DNA from: Triticum aestivum
Taxonomy: Eukaryota > Streptophyta > Magnoliopsida > Poales > Poaceae
Length of the DNA stretch: 64,000 nt
Reading direction: 5' to 3'
Assembly: GCF_018294505.1 (NCBI RefSeq)
Contig: NC_057804.1
Span: forward strand, 249,101,099-249,165,098
Below, piece by piece: positions 21,688-32,354 of this stretch. Made by a program: the position numbers and the translations under genes. Position 1 is the first letter of the stretch, and the number at the start of each line of letters is the position of its first letter. Below the pieces are notes generated by a model. That model was not told the origin of the DNA. It searched no databases and saw only the letters and a list, made by a program, of their open reading frames with translations.

Positions 21688-23089
21688 TGATACGTCTCCA
21701 ACGTATCTACCTTTCCAAACACTTTTGCCTTTGTTCTGGACTCTAACTTGCAAGATTTGAATGAAACTAACCCAGACTGACACTATTTTCAGCAGAACTG
21801 CCATGGTGTTGTTTATTGTGCAGAAAACAAAAGTTCTCAGAATGATCTGAAAATCCACGGAGATAACTTTTGGAAAATATAAAAGTACTTGCGAAAGAAT
21901 CAAGGCCAGGGCACCCACACCCTGTCCACGAGGGTGGGGGCGCGCCCCCTCCCCCTGGGCGCCCCCTGTGTCGTGGCCCCCTTGATGCTCCACCGACCTC
22001 AACTCCCACTCTATATATTCCGTTTCACGGAGAAAAAAATCAGAGAGAAAGTTTCATCGCGTTTTACTATACGGAGCCGCCGCCAAGCCATAATCTCTCT
22101 CAGGATGGCTGATCTGGAGTCCGGTCGGGGCTCTAGAGAGGGGGATTCATCGCCGTCGTCATCATCAACCATCCTCCATCACCAATTTCATGATGCTCAC
22201 CGCCGTGCATGAGTAATTCCATCGTATTCTTGCTAGGCGGTGATGGGTTGGATGAGATTTACCATGTAATCAAGTTAGTTTTGTTAGGGTTTGATCCCTA
22301 GTATTCACTATGTTATGAGATTGATGTTGATATGAATTTGCTATGCTTAATGCTTGTCACTATGGCCCGAGTGCCATGATCTCAGATCTAAACCTATTAT
22401 GTTTTCATGAATATATGTGAGTTCTTGATCCTATCTTGCAAGTCTATAGTCACATATTATGTGTTATGATCCGACAACCCCGAAGTGACAATAATCGGGA
22501 TACTTCTCGGTGATGACCATAGTTTGAGGAGTTCATGTATTCACTATGTGTTAATGCTTTGGTCTGGTACTCTATTAAAAGGAGGCCTTAATATCCCTTA
22601 GTTTCCACTAGGACCCTGCTATCACGGGAGGGTAGGACAAAAGATGTCATGCAAGTTCTTTTCCATAAGCACGTATGACTATATTTGGAATACATGCCTA
22701 CATTACATTGATGAACTTGAGCTAGTTCTGTGTCACCCTATGTTATAGCTATTACATGAGGAATCGCATCCGACATAATTATCCATCACTGATCCAATGC
22801 CTACGAGCTTTTCACATATTGTGCTTCGCTTATTAATTTTTCGTTGCTACTGTTACAACTACTACAAAACTGTTATCCTTACTTTTGCCACTGTTACCAT
22901 TACTATCATACTACTTTGCTACTAAATACTTTGCTACAGATACTAAGTTATCCAGGTGTGGTTGAATTGACAACTCAAATGCTAATACTTGAGAATATTC
23001 TTTGGCTCCCCTTCTGTCGAATCAATATATTTGGGTTGAATACTCTACCCTCGAAAGCTGTTGCGATCCCCTATACTTGTGGGTTATAA
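21688..23089 (+). mobile_element. 3' LTR of the second Athila-type element
   Basis: A 1,402-bp copy of the 5' LTR, starting TGATACGTCTCCAACGTATC with both palindrome arms intact. It ends GGGTTATAA where the canonical end is GGGTTATCA, so the terminal CA has become AA. The following AGGCC is the perfect right target-site copy, which fixes the boundary. Confidence 0.92.
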
Positions 23090-24300
23090 AGGCCACGCCC
23101 GCAGTCACCGTGTGGCATCGCGACGACCCCTGCCAACCCAACGTGTGTGACAGCCCCAAAGTTGACGAGCCTGCGCTCGGAGATGGCGGGTACCTACCTT
23201 TCAAGATCGAATGCCCCGCCTTCACCCGTGAGCTACGGCAAGTCCGTTGGCCATCCACTCGCACATTCAAGCCATAGATACCTGAGAAGTATGATGGAAG
23301 ATTGAACCCGGCAGAGTTCTTGAGCATCTACACCTACGTTGTTCAAGCTGCCGGAGGAAGAGATGAGAAGGTATTCGCCAATTATTTCCCTTTGACAATT
23401 AAGTCTAACGTGAGGTCTTGGTTGATGCACTTGGCGGAGACTCCATGTTGTCCTGGGCTGACTTGTGCCATGAGTTCATTGGCTCCTTTACGGGAGGCCA
23501 TCAAGAACCAGGGCGGCCCAGTGTTTTGTAGCTCCTCTAGCTGAAAGAAGGAGAAACTCTGCTGAAGTACTTGCAAAGGTTCAGTACAGTTCACAGGAAT
23601 ATCCCAGATGTGCGAAACCGAAGGATACGTTCCAAGATGAATGTCAAGCTGCCCAAGAATGTGAAGGAGCTGTACACCTTGGTGGATAATTGTGCTCGGA
23701 TGGAGGAAGGGAGTAAGCTTCCCAGAGAGTCAGATTGCATCGACATCGACTCAGAAGATGACGACGAGACTACTAGCGAGAAGAAGAAGAATAAGAAGCA
23801 CAACAAGATGCATGGATAAGGCAGTGCTGAGTGTTGAGGGATTGGGCACACCTGGTATCGGAAAGAAGGCAAAAGCTGAAGCCCCCTGCAAGGAAGTTGC
23901 CTCAGGCGCTGACTGCAGGGAGGCCACGGCTGCCGATAAAGCTGGGAAGAGTGATGGGCCGTACTGCAAGATCCATCGGACCAAGGGCCACGATCTAGAG
24001 GAGTGGCATCAAGTTGAGCAGCTTGTCAAGAAGTAGATGGCTGAGTATGAGAAGCGAGATAAGGAAAGAGGTCATAACAGTACTGGCGATAAGGGCCGGG
24101 GCGGTGAAGCAAACCGCCCCGGCAAAGCCCCTCGGAACCAAGGGAAAGCTGCCAGGGACAGAGAGAAAGAGGATTGTGATGGTGGAAGTGATGAAGGGGA
24201 TGAAGAGGAAACCAGTGAGAAAGCATTCTAGAAGGCCACCGACGCCCTGTGCATTGACGGGGGTGCATCTTTGCACTCCTCCCACCGCCAACTTAAATAG
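23090..24300 (+). pseudogene. gag: Tat element gag, central and C-terminal part
   Basis: Gag coding resumes after the insert. Readable blocks in several frames include PEKYDGRLNPAEFL, VFANYFPL, NVRSWLMHL, SWADLCHEFIGSFTGG, KEGETLLKYLQRFS and VKELYTLVDNCARMEEG, then a charged tail. A region with C-x2-H and HDLEEW corresponds to the zinc-knuckle-like motif, but its last cysteine reads W. A TAG at about 23276, a frameshift near 23435 and later stops break it. Phrase order matches Triticeae Tat gag. Confidence 0.8.
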
Positions 24301-25000
24301 TAGTCACAACAAGTCAAAGCCGTGGAGCCAATGGCAACTTCGCGGAAACCACTCAAATGGTCATGCATGCCCATCATCTTTGATGAGGAGGATCACCCTG
24401 ACCGCACCACTGCATTAGGGTGCCTACCGTTGTTGGTCTCCTTAATGATTTGCAACCTTAAGGTCACAAAGATGTTGGTTGATGGCGGGTCTGGGTTGAA
24501 TATGATCTCCCACATGTTCTGAGCAAGATTCAAAGAGCAGAGGAAGAGCTTAAGGCCACTGGCACATTTCAAGGAGTTAATCCCGGCAGGAGCCGTCCTA
24601 AGGGAAAGATCACGCTGCTATTGATGTTTGGGGGACAGTTGAACTACCGAACTGAGAAGATTGTTTTTGATGTGGTAGACCTCCCGATATTGTACAATTG
24701 AATTCTCGGGCACCCTGCCCTGGTCAAGTTCATAGCAGCATCCCACCATGCGTACAAAACCTTGAAGATGCCAGGCCCAATGGGCGTCATTTCCATCCCA
24801 TTAGATAAGAAAGACGCGATGATATGCGTGCATAAGATGTTTCAGGACGCTGTCATGGCAGAGGTCGCTGAAGCAGCGGTGCCTGCTAAGGAAAGTAAAG
24901 AAGAAGGATTGTAGGGACTCCGTCAAGGAATCCGAGAAGCGTGCCCCTACCAAGTGCGCGACACCCATTTATTACGTGCCGGAGTGTTCCGACAGCAAGA
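24301..25000 (+). pseudogene. Tat element aspartic protease domain
   Basis: The block KPLKWSCMPIIFDEEDHPDR leads to the active-site motif MLVDGGSGLNMIS near 24469-24510 (D-G-G). Later phrases LNYRTEKIVFDVVDLP and KTLKMPGPMG are readable in shifted frames up to about 24800. Stops (for example TGA right after the SHMF block near 24520) and frameshifts disable it. The protease would mature the Gag-Pol polyprotein. Confidence 0.75.
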
Positions 25001-26340
25001 GGGCCATGGTTGTTGCACCCCATGTGAAGAAGGTCCCGATAGGGCTGGCTGGTGTTGATGGTACCTTTACTATTAGCACCACCCTTGATGACAAATAGGA
25101 AAGCTCGCCCGTTGCCTTCCCACGGGCGAATATCGATGTGTTTTCTTGGTAACCATCTGATATCCCCGGTGTTCCCAGGGAGGTAATCGAGCACCACCTT
25201 GATGCTGCCCACATGCCCGACCTGTCAAGCAGAAGGTGCGGAAGCAGGCGTTAGAGTGGCAGTAGTTCATTGCCGAGGAGATTAAGAAGCTTGAGGAAGC
25301 TAGTTTGGTCAGAGGAGTACTACACCGAACATGGTTAGCAAACCCAGTGGTTGTGCACAAGGCCAACGGGAAATAGAGGTTGTGCATTGATTTCACAGAC
25401 CTCAACAAGGCTTGCCCAAATGATACATTTCCCTTGCCGCGCATCGACTAGATTGTGGATTCCACTTCAGGCTATGATTTGCTTTCCTTCCTGGATGTGT
25501 ACTTTGGATATCATCAGATCTTCATGTCCAAGGAAGATGAGGAGAAGACCTCCTTCATCACCCCATGCAGTACGTACTGCTTTGTTTGCATGCCTTTTGG
25601 ATTAAAAAGTGTTGGGTCTACTTTTGCAAGGGCAGTCCTAATTGGTTTTGAACCACAATTGCACAGAAAAATTGAGGCTTATATGGATGATACTATGATC
25701 AATACCAAGGATAATTCCACCCTCATCCAGGATTTGGAAGAGACATTTGCTAATCTGCGCAAGATCAACTTGAAGCTAAACCCGGAGAAGTGTGTGTCTG
25801 GCGTTACCTCTGGCAAGCTTCTTGTTTTCTTTGTGTCCCACCGCAGGATCGAGGCCAATCCAGATATGATCAAGGTTATAGAGAAGATCCGGGCACCAAT
25901 GACATTTAAAGTTGTGAGGAGTTTGACAGGGTGTTTTGCCGCGCTTAGCAGATTCATCTCCAATTCTGCCAAGCGCGCCCTACCGTTCTTCAAAATTTTA
26001 AAGAAGGTATGACCCATGAATTGGACCCCAGAGGCAGATGCAGCACTACAGGAACTGAAGACCTACTTGTCCTTTGTGCCCACGTTGGTAGACCCTAAAC
26101 CACAAGAGCCGTTGTTGTTGTACTAGGTGGCAACCAATCAAGTGGTTAGTGCAACTCTAGTGGCACAGCAGGAAGTAGAGGAAACAGAGGATAAGCAAAG
26201 CCTGACAGAACCAGATGAGGATCATGAAAGAGAAGAGCACGACAGCAGGAGTGACCCCAAGGATGCGGCAAGGAATAAAGTCGTGTAGCGCCTAGTGTCC
26301 TTTGTCAGCTCTTTGCTACAAGGGGCTAGATCGAGGTACT
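25001..26340 (+). pseudogene. pol: Tat element reverse transcriptase and start of RNase H
   Basis: Readable landmarks are LCIDFTDLNKACPNDTFPLP near 25380, TAG at 25449-25451 where a glutamine codon is expected, then a 186-codon open frame containing the catalytic YMDD at 25680-25691 and INLKLNPEKC. A TGA near 26010 stands where tryptophan is expected in the following NWTPEADAAL block. Further stops lie near 26125 and 26286 before the solo LTR at 26346. Reverse transcriptase copies element RNA to DNA; this copy is inactive. Confidence 0.88.
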
Positions 26341-26345
26341 CTGGT

Positions 26346-27259
26346 TGTCGGTGTACTAGAGTAGGGTTACCCTAGTATCCCGAACTTGTGCACGGGCAGT
26401 TGCAGCACCCCGCGGCAAGGTTTGCCGGGCGACCGCCAAGGTCCTCCGTGGTTCCTTTGGAGCCATTCAAGAACAAAGTATTTAAGCTCAGGAGACAAGG
26501 CCCCGGCAAGAAGAGCTTGCCGGGAAGGCCAATCAAGGCATTTCAAGGAACTTGCCGCAACGCGCCGCGCATCCCGGCAAGGCCCGGTGAGCGACAAGCT
26601 TCCGGACGTGACAAGACAACGGCCGCGGCAAGGCGCTTGCCGCGGCAGGCTACCACTCTGTACCCACGCTCCAGCACATCCACCAACGTGTCGCTCTGGG
26701 GGCCTTCCTAGGCGCGCATGGCGGAAGGCTGTGCAGCAAGCGGTGCGCGGTGGCATGCAAAGCTGACAAGACTGCCATCGTGGCGAGCGGTGGCGCCCCT
26801 GACGGCCCCTTTTTACACTGTTTGGGCGACGCAGATGGGCATTTAATGCCTTTGTCCCCTGCCGTCAGGGTTAGGTAGGATGCACTGTGCAGGTGGTTGT
26901 ACCAACCGCAACCCCTTTTCCATTTTTACCCTTCTCTGCATTGCCACCTGTCGGTGACCCCTTGAACATATAAAAGGAGGCCCATGCGCAACGTAGAGGG
27001 GGTTCGCTTCAGTTAGGAACCAGAGAACACTCATTCTCGGTCTCGCATGTACTGTAGCACTCAGCGCACCCGGGCAAGAACACAATACAATCAGATAAGC
27101 AGCAGTAGGAGTGTTATCTCTCCGGAGAGCTCCGAAGCTGGGTAAACCGCTCGTGTGCTTCGCCTCGATCTGCTCTTCGTGCGACCTCCGCCCCTCGCCG
27201 AACCGAAAGGGGCTCGGTCCGCCGGCCCCATAGGTGTTCGTGGATCAGTTTCCCCGACA
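26346..27259 (+). mobile_element. Solo LTR inserted in the Tat RNase H region
   Basis: A 914-bp segment starting TGTCGG and ending CCGACA, flanked by CTGGT (26341-26345) and CTGGC (27260-27264), a 5-bp target duplication with one later change. A TATAAAAG box lies at 26969-26976. No internal element sequence is present, so it is the product of recombination between two LTRs. GC-rich repeats of GCCGGGC/CGGCAAG type fill the first third. Related to the Tat LTR at 4370. Confidence 0.9.
26969..26976 (+). promoter_or_regulatory. TATA box of the solo LTR
   Basis: TATAAAAG with GGAGGCCC following, about 290 bp before the LTR end, as in the Tat LTR. Confidence 0.6.
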
Positions 27260-27264
27260 CTGGC

Positions 27265-28173
27265 GTGCAAAAGTTGATCTTTGGCCTCATCATGGCCTCC
27301 AGGAAACTGTGCCCTACTTTCAAGCCCATGAAATTACAGTTGTCACCCGCTTCCCATTGCAGAGGATACTCTGGAACCCTGAGGCTACCGACATAATAGT
27401 GGAGTGGGCTTTGGAGTTATCTAGTTCTGGCTTAAAGTTTGAGAGCACTTCAACTATCCAGAGTAGGGCATTGGTAGAGTTTATTGCAGAATGGATGCCA
27501 ACCCCTGATGAAGAAGTGATGGAGACAGTTATTCCCAGCAAGGAAGCGCCCAAAGAATGGATCATGTATTTTGATGGTGCTTTCTCCTTGCACCCACTGG
27601 CGAGCACCTGATGTACGTCGTCCAGATGCATTTTCCCCAGGAGGAAGTCACCAACAATACAACAGAGTATGAAGGACTCCTTGCGGGGCTCAGGATTGCC
27701 GTTGAATTGGGAATTAAGAAGCTAATCATTCGAGGAGATTCGCAACTTGTGGTGAGACAAGTCAACAAGGATTACCAAAGTCCATTGATGGAGGCATACG
27801 TTGAGGAAGTGAGAAGATTGGAGGAGTGCCTTAACAGAATGCAAACAGAGCACATAACCCATGCGGAAAATAGGGTAGATGATCATTTGTCAAAGTGTGC
27901 TACGCAAAAGCTTCCTGTGGAACCAGGAACTTTTGTTCTCCATCTTACTCGGCCCTCTGTATCCCCAGCAACAATGGCCCGGAAAAGGATAAAGTTGGAC
28001 TCTGGTAAGCCTCTCCCGGTAGAGCCCCTCGGGGCTCCTAGCAGGGACCCTGCAGGGAACAACTCCCCATCACTTGTCGGGCTGCACCCTCCTTCCGGGC
28101 GATCGGTTCCCACGGTCGAGGAACGCACCCCCGCGAGCGGGGAGGTGCCTTTAGTCCTCATTTCCGAGCCCTA
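27265..28173 (+). pseudogene. pol: Tat element RNase H remainder and second RNase H-like domain
   Basis: Coding resumes directly after the target duplication with KVDLWPHHGLQ and AHEITVVTRFPLQRILWNPE, the end of the standard RNase H. The second domain follows. Its acidic residues are seen in EWIMYFDGAFS (D), NNTTEYEGLLAGL (E) and IRGDSQLVVRQVN (D). A frameshift near 27600 separates the first of these from the rest. A proline-rich linker follows to 28173. Two RNase H domains in series are the hallmark of the Tat lineage. Confidence 0.85.
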
Positions 28174-29430
28174 GGATCCAATGTGGGCAAGGCACATAGC
28201 CCACTTACTCCAAACCGGAGAACTTCCCGATGAGCAAGATGAAGCTGAAAGAGTAGCCTGGAGGGCTAGTCTGTACCAGTTTGCTGATGACACTCTGTAT
28301 AGAAGAAGGCCCAATGGTATGAAATTGAAGTGCATTTGTCGAGAAGAAGGAAAGGAACTGTTGGCGGAGATACACAAAGGCATGTGCGGCTCCCACATTG
28401 GATCAAGGGCATTAGTTGGGAAAGCATTCCTACAGGGATTCTGTTGGCCCACAGCCCTCCAAGATGTGGTCGAGCTAGTCACCAAGTGTGAAGCCTGCTA
28501 GTTCCATTCCAAGGACATCCATCTGCCTGCACAAACTCTTTAGACAATCCCTTTGTCATGGTCGTTTTTAGCCTGGGGGATCGATATCCTTGGCCCTTTC
28601 CCCCGAGCTGCCGGGGGCTCTGAATTCTTGTTCGTTGTAATCCACAAGTTTACAAAGTGGACAGAAGTAGCTGCCGTGAGAAAGGTGACTGCTCATTAAG
28701 CTATCAAGTTCTTGAAAGATTTGGTGTACCGCTTTGGAGTTCCTTCTCGGATCATCACTGACAACGGCACCCAATTTACGAGTCGTGCCTTCATGCAATA
28801 TGTTCATGCGCTCGGAAGCAAGATCTCATTTTCCTCTATTGCACATCCCAGAAGCAATGGACAAGCTGAGAGGGCGAAGTTGAAGTGCTAAGCGGAGTCA
28901 AGACCATAACATTTGATAAGTTGTAGAAGTGCGACAGGCGATGGATTGATGAGCAGCTGGTGGTTCTTTTGTCCCTCAGAATGACACAAAATCGAGCTAC
29001 CGGACAGTCTCCCTTCTCCCTAGTCTATGGGGCAGAAGCAGTTATCCCCACGAAACTCATTTATGGGTCCCCTCGAGTGCTTGCCTACGATGAAGTAGAG
29101 CAAAATCAACACTGGCGTGACGACGCTGTGCTACTCGAAGAGAACCGTCTCCGTGCTGCTACGCGTATTGCACGCTATCAGCAAGCCCTGCGTTGCTATC
29201 ACAGCCGCAGGGTTCATGCCCGGTGTTTTGAGGAAGGCGACCTTGTCCTTAGGCGCGTTCAGTACGCCAAGGCTGCAAACAAGTTGACGCCAAAGTGGGA
29301 AGGCCCTTACTGGGTAGTACAAGTCACCAGACCTAGCACCGTCTGTCTGGAGACCGGAGATGGCATTAAATTGCAGAACTCATGGAATATTGAGCATCTC
29401 CGCAACTACAAAAAAAATACACTTCCGTGA
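28174..29430 (+). pseudogene. pol: Tat element integrase
   Basis: The N-terminal zinc-binding region has histidines in the IHKGMCGSHIGSRALVGKAF block and CEAC near 28485-28497. The catalytic core shows D in WGIDILGPFP (about 28577), D in IITDNGTQFTS (about 28757) and E in HPRSNGQAER (about 28865). The C-terminal part is a 156-codon open frame with YGAEAVIPTKLIYGSPR and NSWNIEHLR. Stops at 28499 and 28541, a stop near 28699 and a frameshift after QAER break it. At 29404 the last codons run into the CACTA-like terminus. Integrase inserts element DNA into the chromosome. Confidence 0.88.
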
Positions 29431-29760
29431 TCATACGTGTTTGTCACAATAGGTCACATTTTTTGTCATGCATGTACATCCATGATGATTTTATGACAGA
29501 ATCAAGATAGTCATACATGTGCTGTCGTAGAAGTGTTCCATGACATTACCAAAATTATCATCACGGACGTGTCCACTTCCTTGATGATAAATTGCCCGTC
29601 ATGGAAGTGCTTTCGTCAAGGGTGACCGACACGTGGCATCCACCATAACAGGTCGTTGTTAAGCTATCGGGTTCAAGTTTGGATCCGATAACGCGTTAAC
29701 AACCTAGACCAATGCGGATTTTCCACATGTAAAATCATCATTGGCTGGAGGAAACACGTG
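29404..29760 (+). mobile_element. Terminus of a CACTA-like DNA transposon
   Basis: The segment begins CAACTACAAAAAAAATACAC, close to CACTA-superfamily ends (CACTACAAGAAA type). It continues with sequence rich in short alternating TGAC/GTCA phrases (TTCCGTGATCATACGTG, TCATGACAT-like words, CCATCATGG-type palindromes) that I recognise from Triticeae DNA-transposon ends. It begins exactly where the Tat integrase frame is cut. No matching inverted end was found further right, so the boundary and class remain tentative. It is the probable left end of the element carrying the transposase relic at 31-34 kb. Confidence 0.5.
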
Positions 29761-29819
29761 TCGGCTCCTAGGTGGACCAGATGGCATCTGTGCAATGGAG
29801 GAGACATGCCTATGATACG

Positions 29820-30665
29820 TCGACACGTGGCAGGGCCCAACCGAGGCCCGCATAGGTTAAAAAGGTCGGTCTAGTCAAAGGCACGTAGTATTTACTCAGG
29901 TACTTGTGGGCCAGCCCAATAACGGCTTGTTTAAACATGGCCTATTTACGGCCCGAAGCCAGATATAGCCCGTTAATTGTTTGCCGAATATTTGGGTCCA
30001 ATTATGACCTAGTGACATTATGGCTTGTTAGAGGCCCGATGTAGACATGGGCCCATTTCAGTCTGACGTGTCTTTCGGCCTGGGAATGGCCAGTGCTGCC
30101 CATGGGCCATATATGGTCCGACGCAACATGTGGCCCTCTAATGGCCGATAATAAAGGTGGCAACAATTCACCCAACGTTACTTTGTGCCTGTTAAAGGCC
30201 TGTCGTATAATTCTGCTTGTTGATGCCTCTACAAAGCTTTATGCCTGTTAAAGGCCCGTGATATCAGTGGGCCAACTAAAGCCCAGGATATGTTTCGGCC
30301 TGGTAATGGCACGTCATATAACTGGGCCAGAAAAGTCCCGGTCTACATTTCAGCCTGCTGAAGGCCGGTCGATGACTAGTGAAAATTGAGGCCCAACATG
30401 CATTGTGGCCTGCTAAAGGCCCATGATTACTTCTGGGCCATAACAAGCCAGCACAATATTCAGCATGTTAATGGCCCAAAGCTACATGGGCCAAACTATG
30501 CGCTGGGTCCACTAAAGGCCCAACTAAACTTTGGGCCGAATGTAGGCCCGTGTAAGTTGTGGGCCTGGCGTAAAGTGTGAAGGCTCCAATGGCCTTTCGG
30601 GCCCAAGAAAGTTGCCGGACGGCCCAATTGTGGGCCGCTAAAAAGTAGGCCAGTTAGAGGTGAAT
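29820..30665. repeat. GGCCC/GGGCC-dense subterminal array
   Basis: I count about 30 GGCCC or GGGCC words in 850 bp, in repeated phrases such as GTTAAAGGCCCGT, TGGGCCAA and TTTCGGCCTG at irregular spacing of 20-45 bp. Subterminal arrays of short motifs bind the transposase in En/Spm elements, and GGCCCA/TGGGCC is also the TCP-factor site of plant promoters. No coding signal. Confidence 0.6.
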
Positions 30666-30958
30666 GTTTCGGCCTGATCGACTACATCAGATTTTCTCCA
30701 TTTATTTCCAGATAGCGAATGATAGCAGTAACTAGTAGGAATTAAGAACAAACCTACTCTATACAATAAATAAATTACGGCATAGTAACTTAGAATAAAC
30801 CTACACTATAGAATAAAGGATTTATGGTATATTACATCCACTGGGCATCGAAGTTCGCCACCAGTGATCATAAGGCGCAACAAAGAAGAAGATTACAAAA
30901 ACTGGGCGCCATTGCAGCATAACAAAATAATACTGAACCAAGACCACTCCAAGATAGT
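30666..30958. other. AT-rich spacer, likely 3' untranslated region
   Basis: No gene seen. Two near-identical phrases, 'cctactctatacaataaata' and 'cctacactatagaataaag', about 55 bp apart, carry AATAAA-like words on the plus strand. It lies downstream of the minus-strand gene's stop codon. Confidence 0.4.
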
Positions 30959-31358
30959 TCAAGAAAGGTTAGCCTTGCGTGGGAACTGCTGCGCAAGCTG
31001 CTCAGCAAGGCTATGAGACCGGCCTAGCATGTCGGTCATAGCTTCTAGGTGTAGTTGTTTAGCAATGAGGTTCTCATTGGTGTTCTCCACAATCTTTCTT
31101 AGAGATAGGACTTCAAATCAAAGTTGAGTTGCAGAATGTTTCTGCTAGAACTTGGGACTGAAGAAGTCAAACTGATTGAGACAGCGAATTCTGTGAGCTT
31201 GTCTGACTGCTACTCTCAAGTAACTTGAACACTGCATCAAGACTAGACTTTGGGGTTATCTCACTATCTTTAAGATGTTTTACCTTCTTTGCTGCAATAT
31301 ATGTTGGGTTTGTCTCACAGCCTTCAGCAGACTTATGCATGCCATCAGGCACCTCACC

Positions 31359-32280
31359 CTGAAACAAGCAGAGAGATGACAGGTTTTGCACGTGTATAAA
31401 CAAAGATGATAACTATGTTGTTAATTCCATCCAATTTCAAATTAGAAAATAAAGAGGAAGTTCAAAATATCAATAGCATAATTTGCTATTGTTCATAATG
31501 TGGGTAGCTTCACCACACTACTGGATTACCATGTCAACATAACAAGCATAGATAAAGGTCAAAGACAATCATTGTATCTATTTTGGTTAATGTGCATGGC
31601 ATGTTGTTCATATCATCCGCCACATCAGTAAGATAAAACAGGAGATGATAGGATGCAAATGTGGGCTGCTTCACCAGACACTGGATTATAGATCCACAAA
31701 AACAAGCATACATATAGGGAGTATTGAGTAATGCACATGGTATGAATAAGGAATTTGGTTTTACAAGTAAAACATGGAACTGACGGTTGTTGCGAACATG
31801 GATTTTGATAGAAACAACAAACTAAACAGCAATTAACGATAGGGAGTATGAGCAAAGTAAACAGCAATTGCGGATAAAGGCTTTAGAAGGATTGACTTAC
31901 ATTAACAGTTAACACCGGATTTATAATGCCCATCTCCATGTCGAGGGAAGGATAATTCAAGAATTTCAACACAAAATATTCTTCATAAGCATTGCATGTA
32001 CTCTACATTTCATACAGAGTAATTATAGATATGATAATATTGGAAGGGATAGATGATAAGGAAGATAATATGCAGATTGATGCTGCATAATCAACTACCA
32101 ATCGCTGTAAGTACAAGCGTTACAAGACAAAATGTAGTGACAAGAGCAATGGGCTACACTTCTGCACTGACATTGTTTGTGTATTCAACTTTTTGGTAAG
32201 ATTAAATATCGATATGATATTTTTTAGTAAATGGTGGGTGAGGGAGATAAGATGCAGAATGCTACACAATGAACCAATTC
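31359..32280. other. Intron-like AT-rich sequence of the transposase relic
   Basis: Between exons. It contains a duplication: 'gatgcaaatgtgggctgcttcaccagacactggatta' (31652) repeats 'aatgtgggtagcttcaccacactactggatta' (31497), about 155 bp apart. No exon recognised with confidence. Confidence 0.4.
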
Positions 32281-32354
32281 CTCTTCCCATAATATAAGTG
32301 TTTTGAACACTAGTGTACTGTACAAAATGTTCTTATATTATGGGACGGAGGGAG
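32281..32354. mobile_element. Stowaway-type MITE (Tc1/Mariner), short
   Basis: The inner parts are inverted repeats: CCCATAATATAAG at 32286-32298 and CTTATATTATGGG at 32332-32344. The right end reads GACGGAGGGAG followed by TA, the Stowaway end and target. The left end has decayed to CTCTT. Length and ends match the small Stowaways of the Triticeae. It lies inside an intron of the minus-strand relic. Confidence 0.75.

Larger units (their letters stand above)
13491..23089 (+). mobile_element. Athila-type LTR retrotransposon with gag-protease and ATHILA ORF-1-like gene (second nested element)
   Basis: This is a complete 9.6-kb element flanked by perfect AGGCC duplications (13486-13490 and 23090-23094). 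It has 1,407- and 1,402-bp LTRs, a degenerate tRNA-Asp primer-binding site, a broken gag-protease frame, an LTR-like internal segment, an intact 360-codon ORF and a polypurine tract. There is no reverse transcriptase, RNase H or integrase, so it is non-autonomous. Its LTRs and gag closely match the element starting at 61731. Confidence 0.93.
4370..29403 (+). mobile_element. Tat-lineage Ty3/Gypsy retrotransposon, split by three insertions and lacking its 3' LTR
   Basis: The order is 5' LTR, leader, gag, aspartic protease, reverse transcriptase, RNase H, a second RNase H-like domain and integrase. The second RNase H-like domain marks the Tat branch of plant Gypsy elements. Removing the three inserts (7,226, 9,599 and 914 bp plus their 5-bp duplications) leaves about 7.3 kb. 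The right end is lost where a CACTA-like terminus begins at the last codons of integrase. Many stops, several of the CAG-to-TAG or TGG-to-TGA type, plus frameshifts show that it is dead. Confidence 0.85.

Noticed and set aside
26386..26766. 126-codon plus and 129-codon minus open frames
   Set aside because: Both lie inside the solo LTR, in GC-rich repeats, with no motif.
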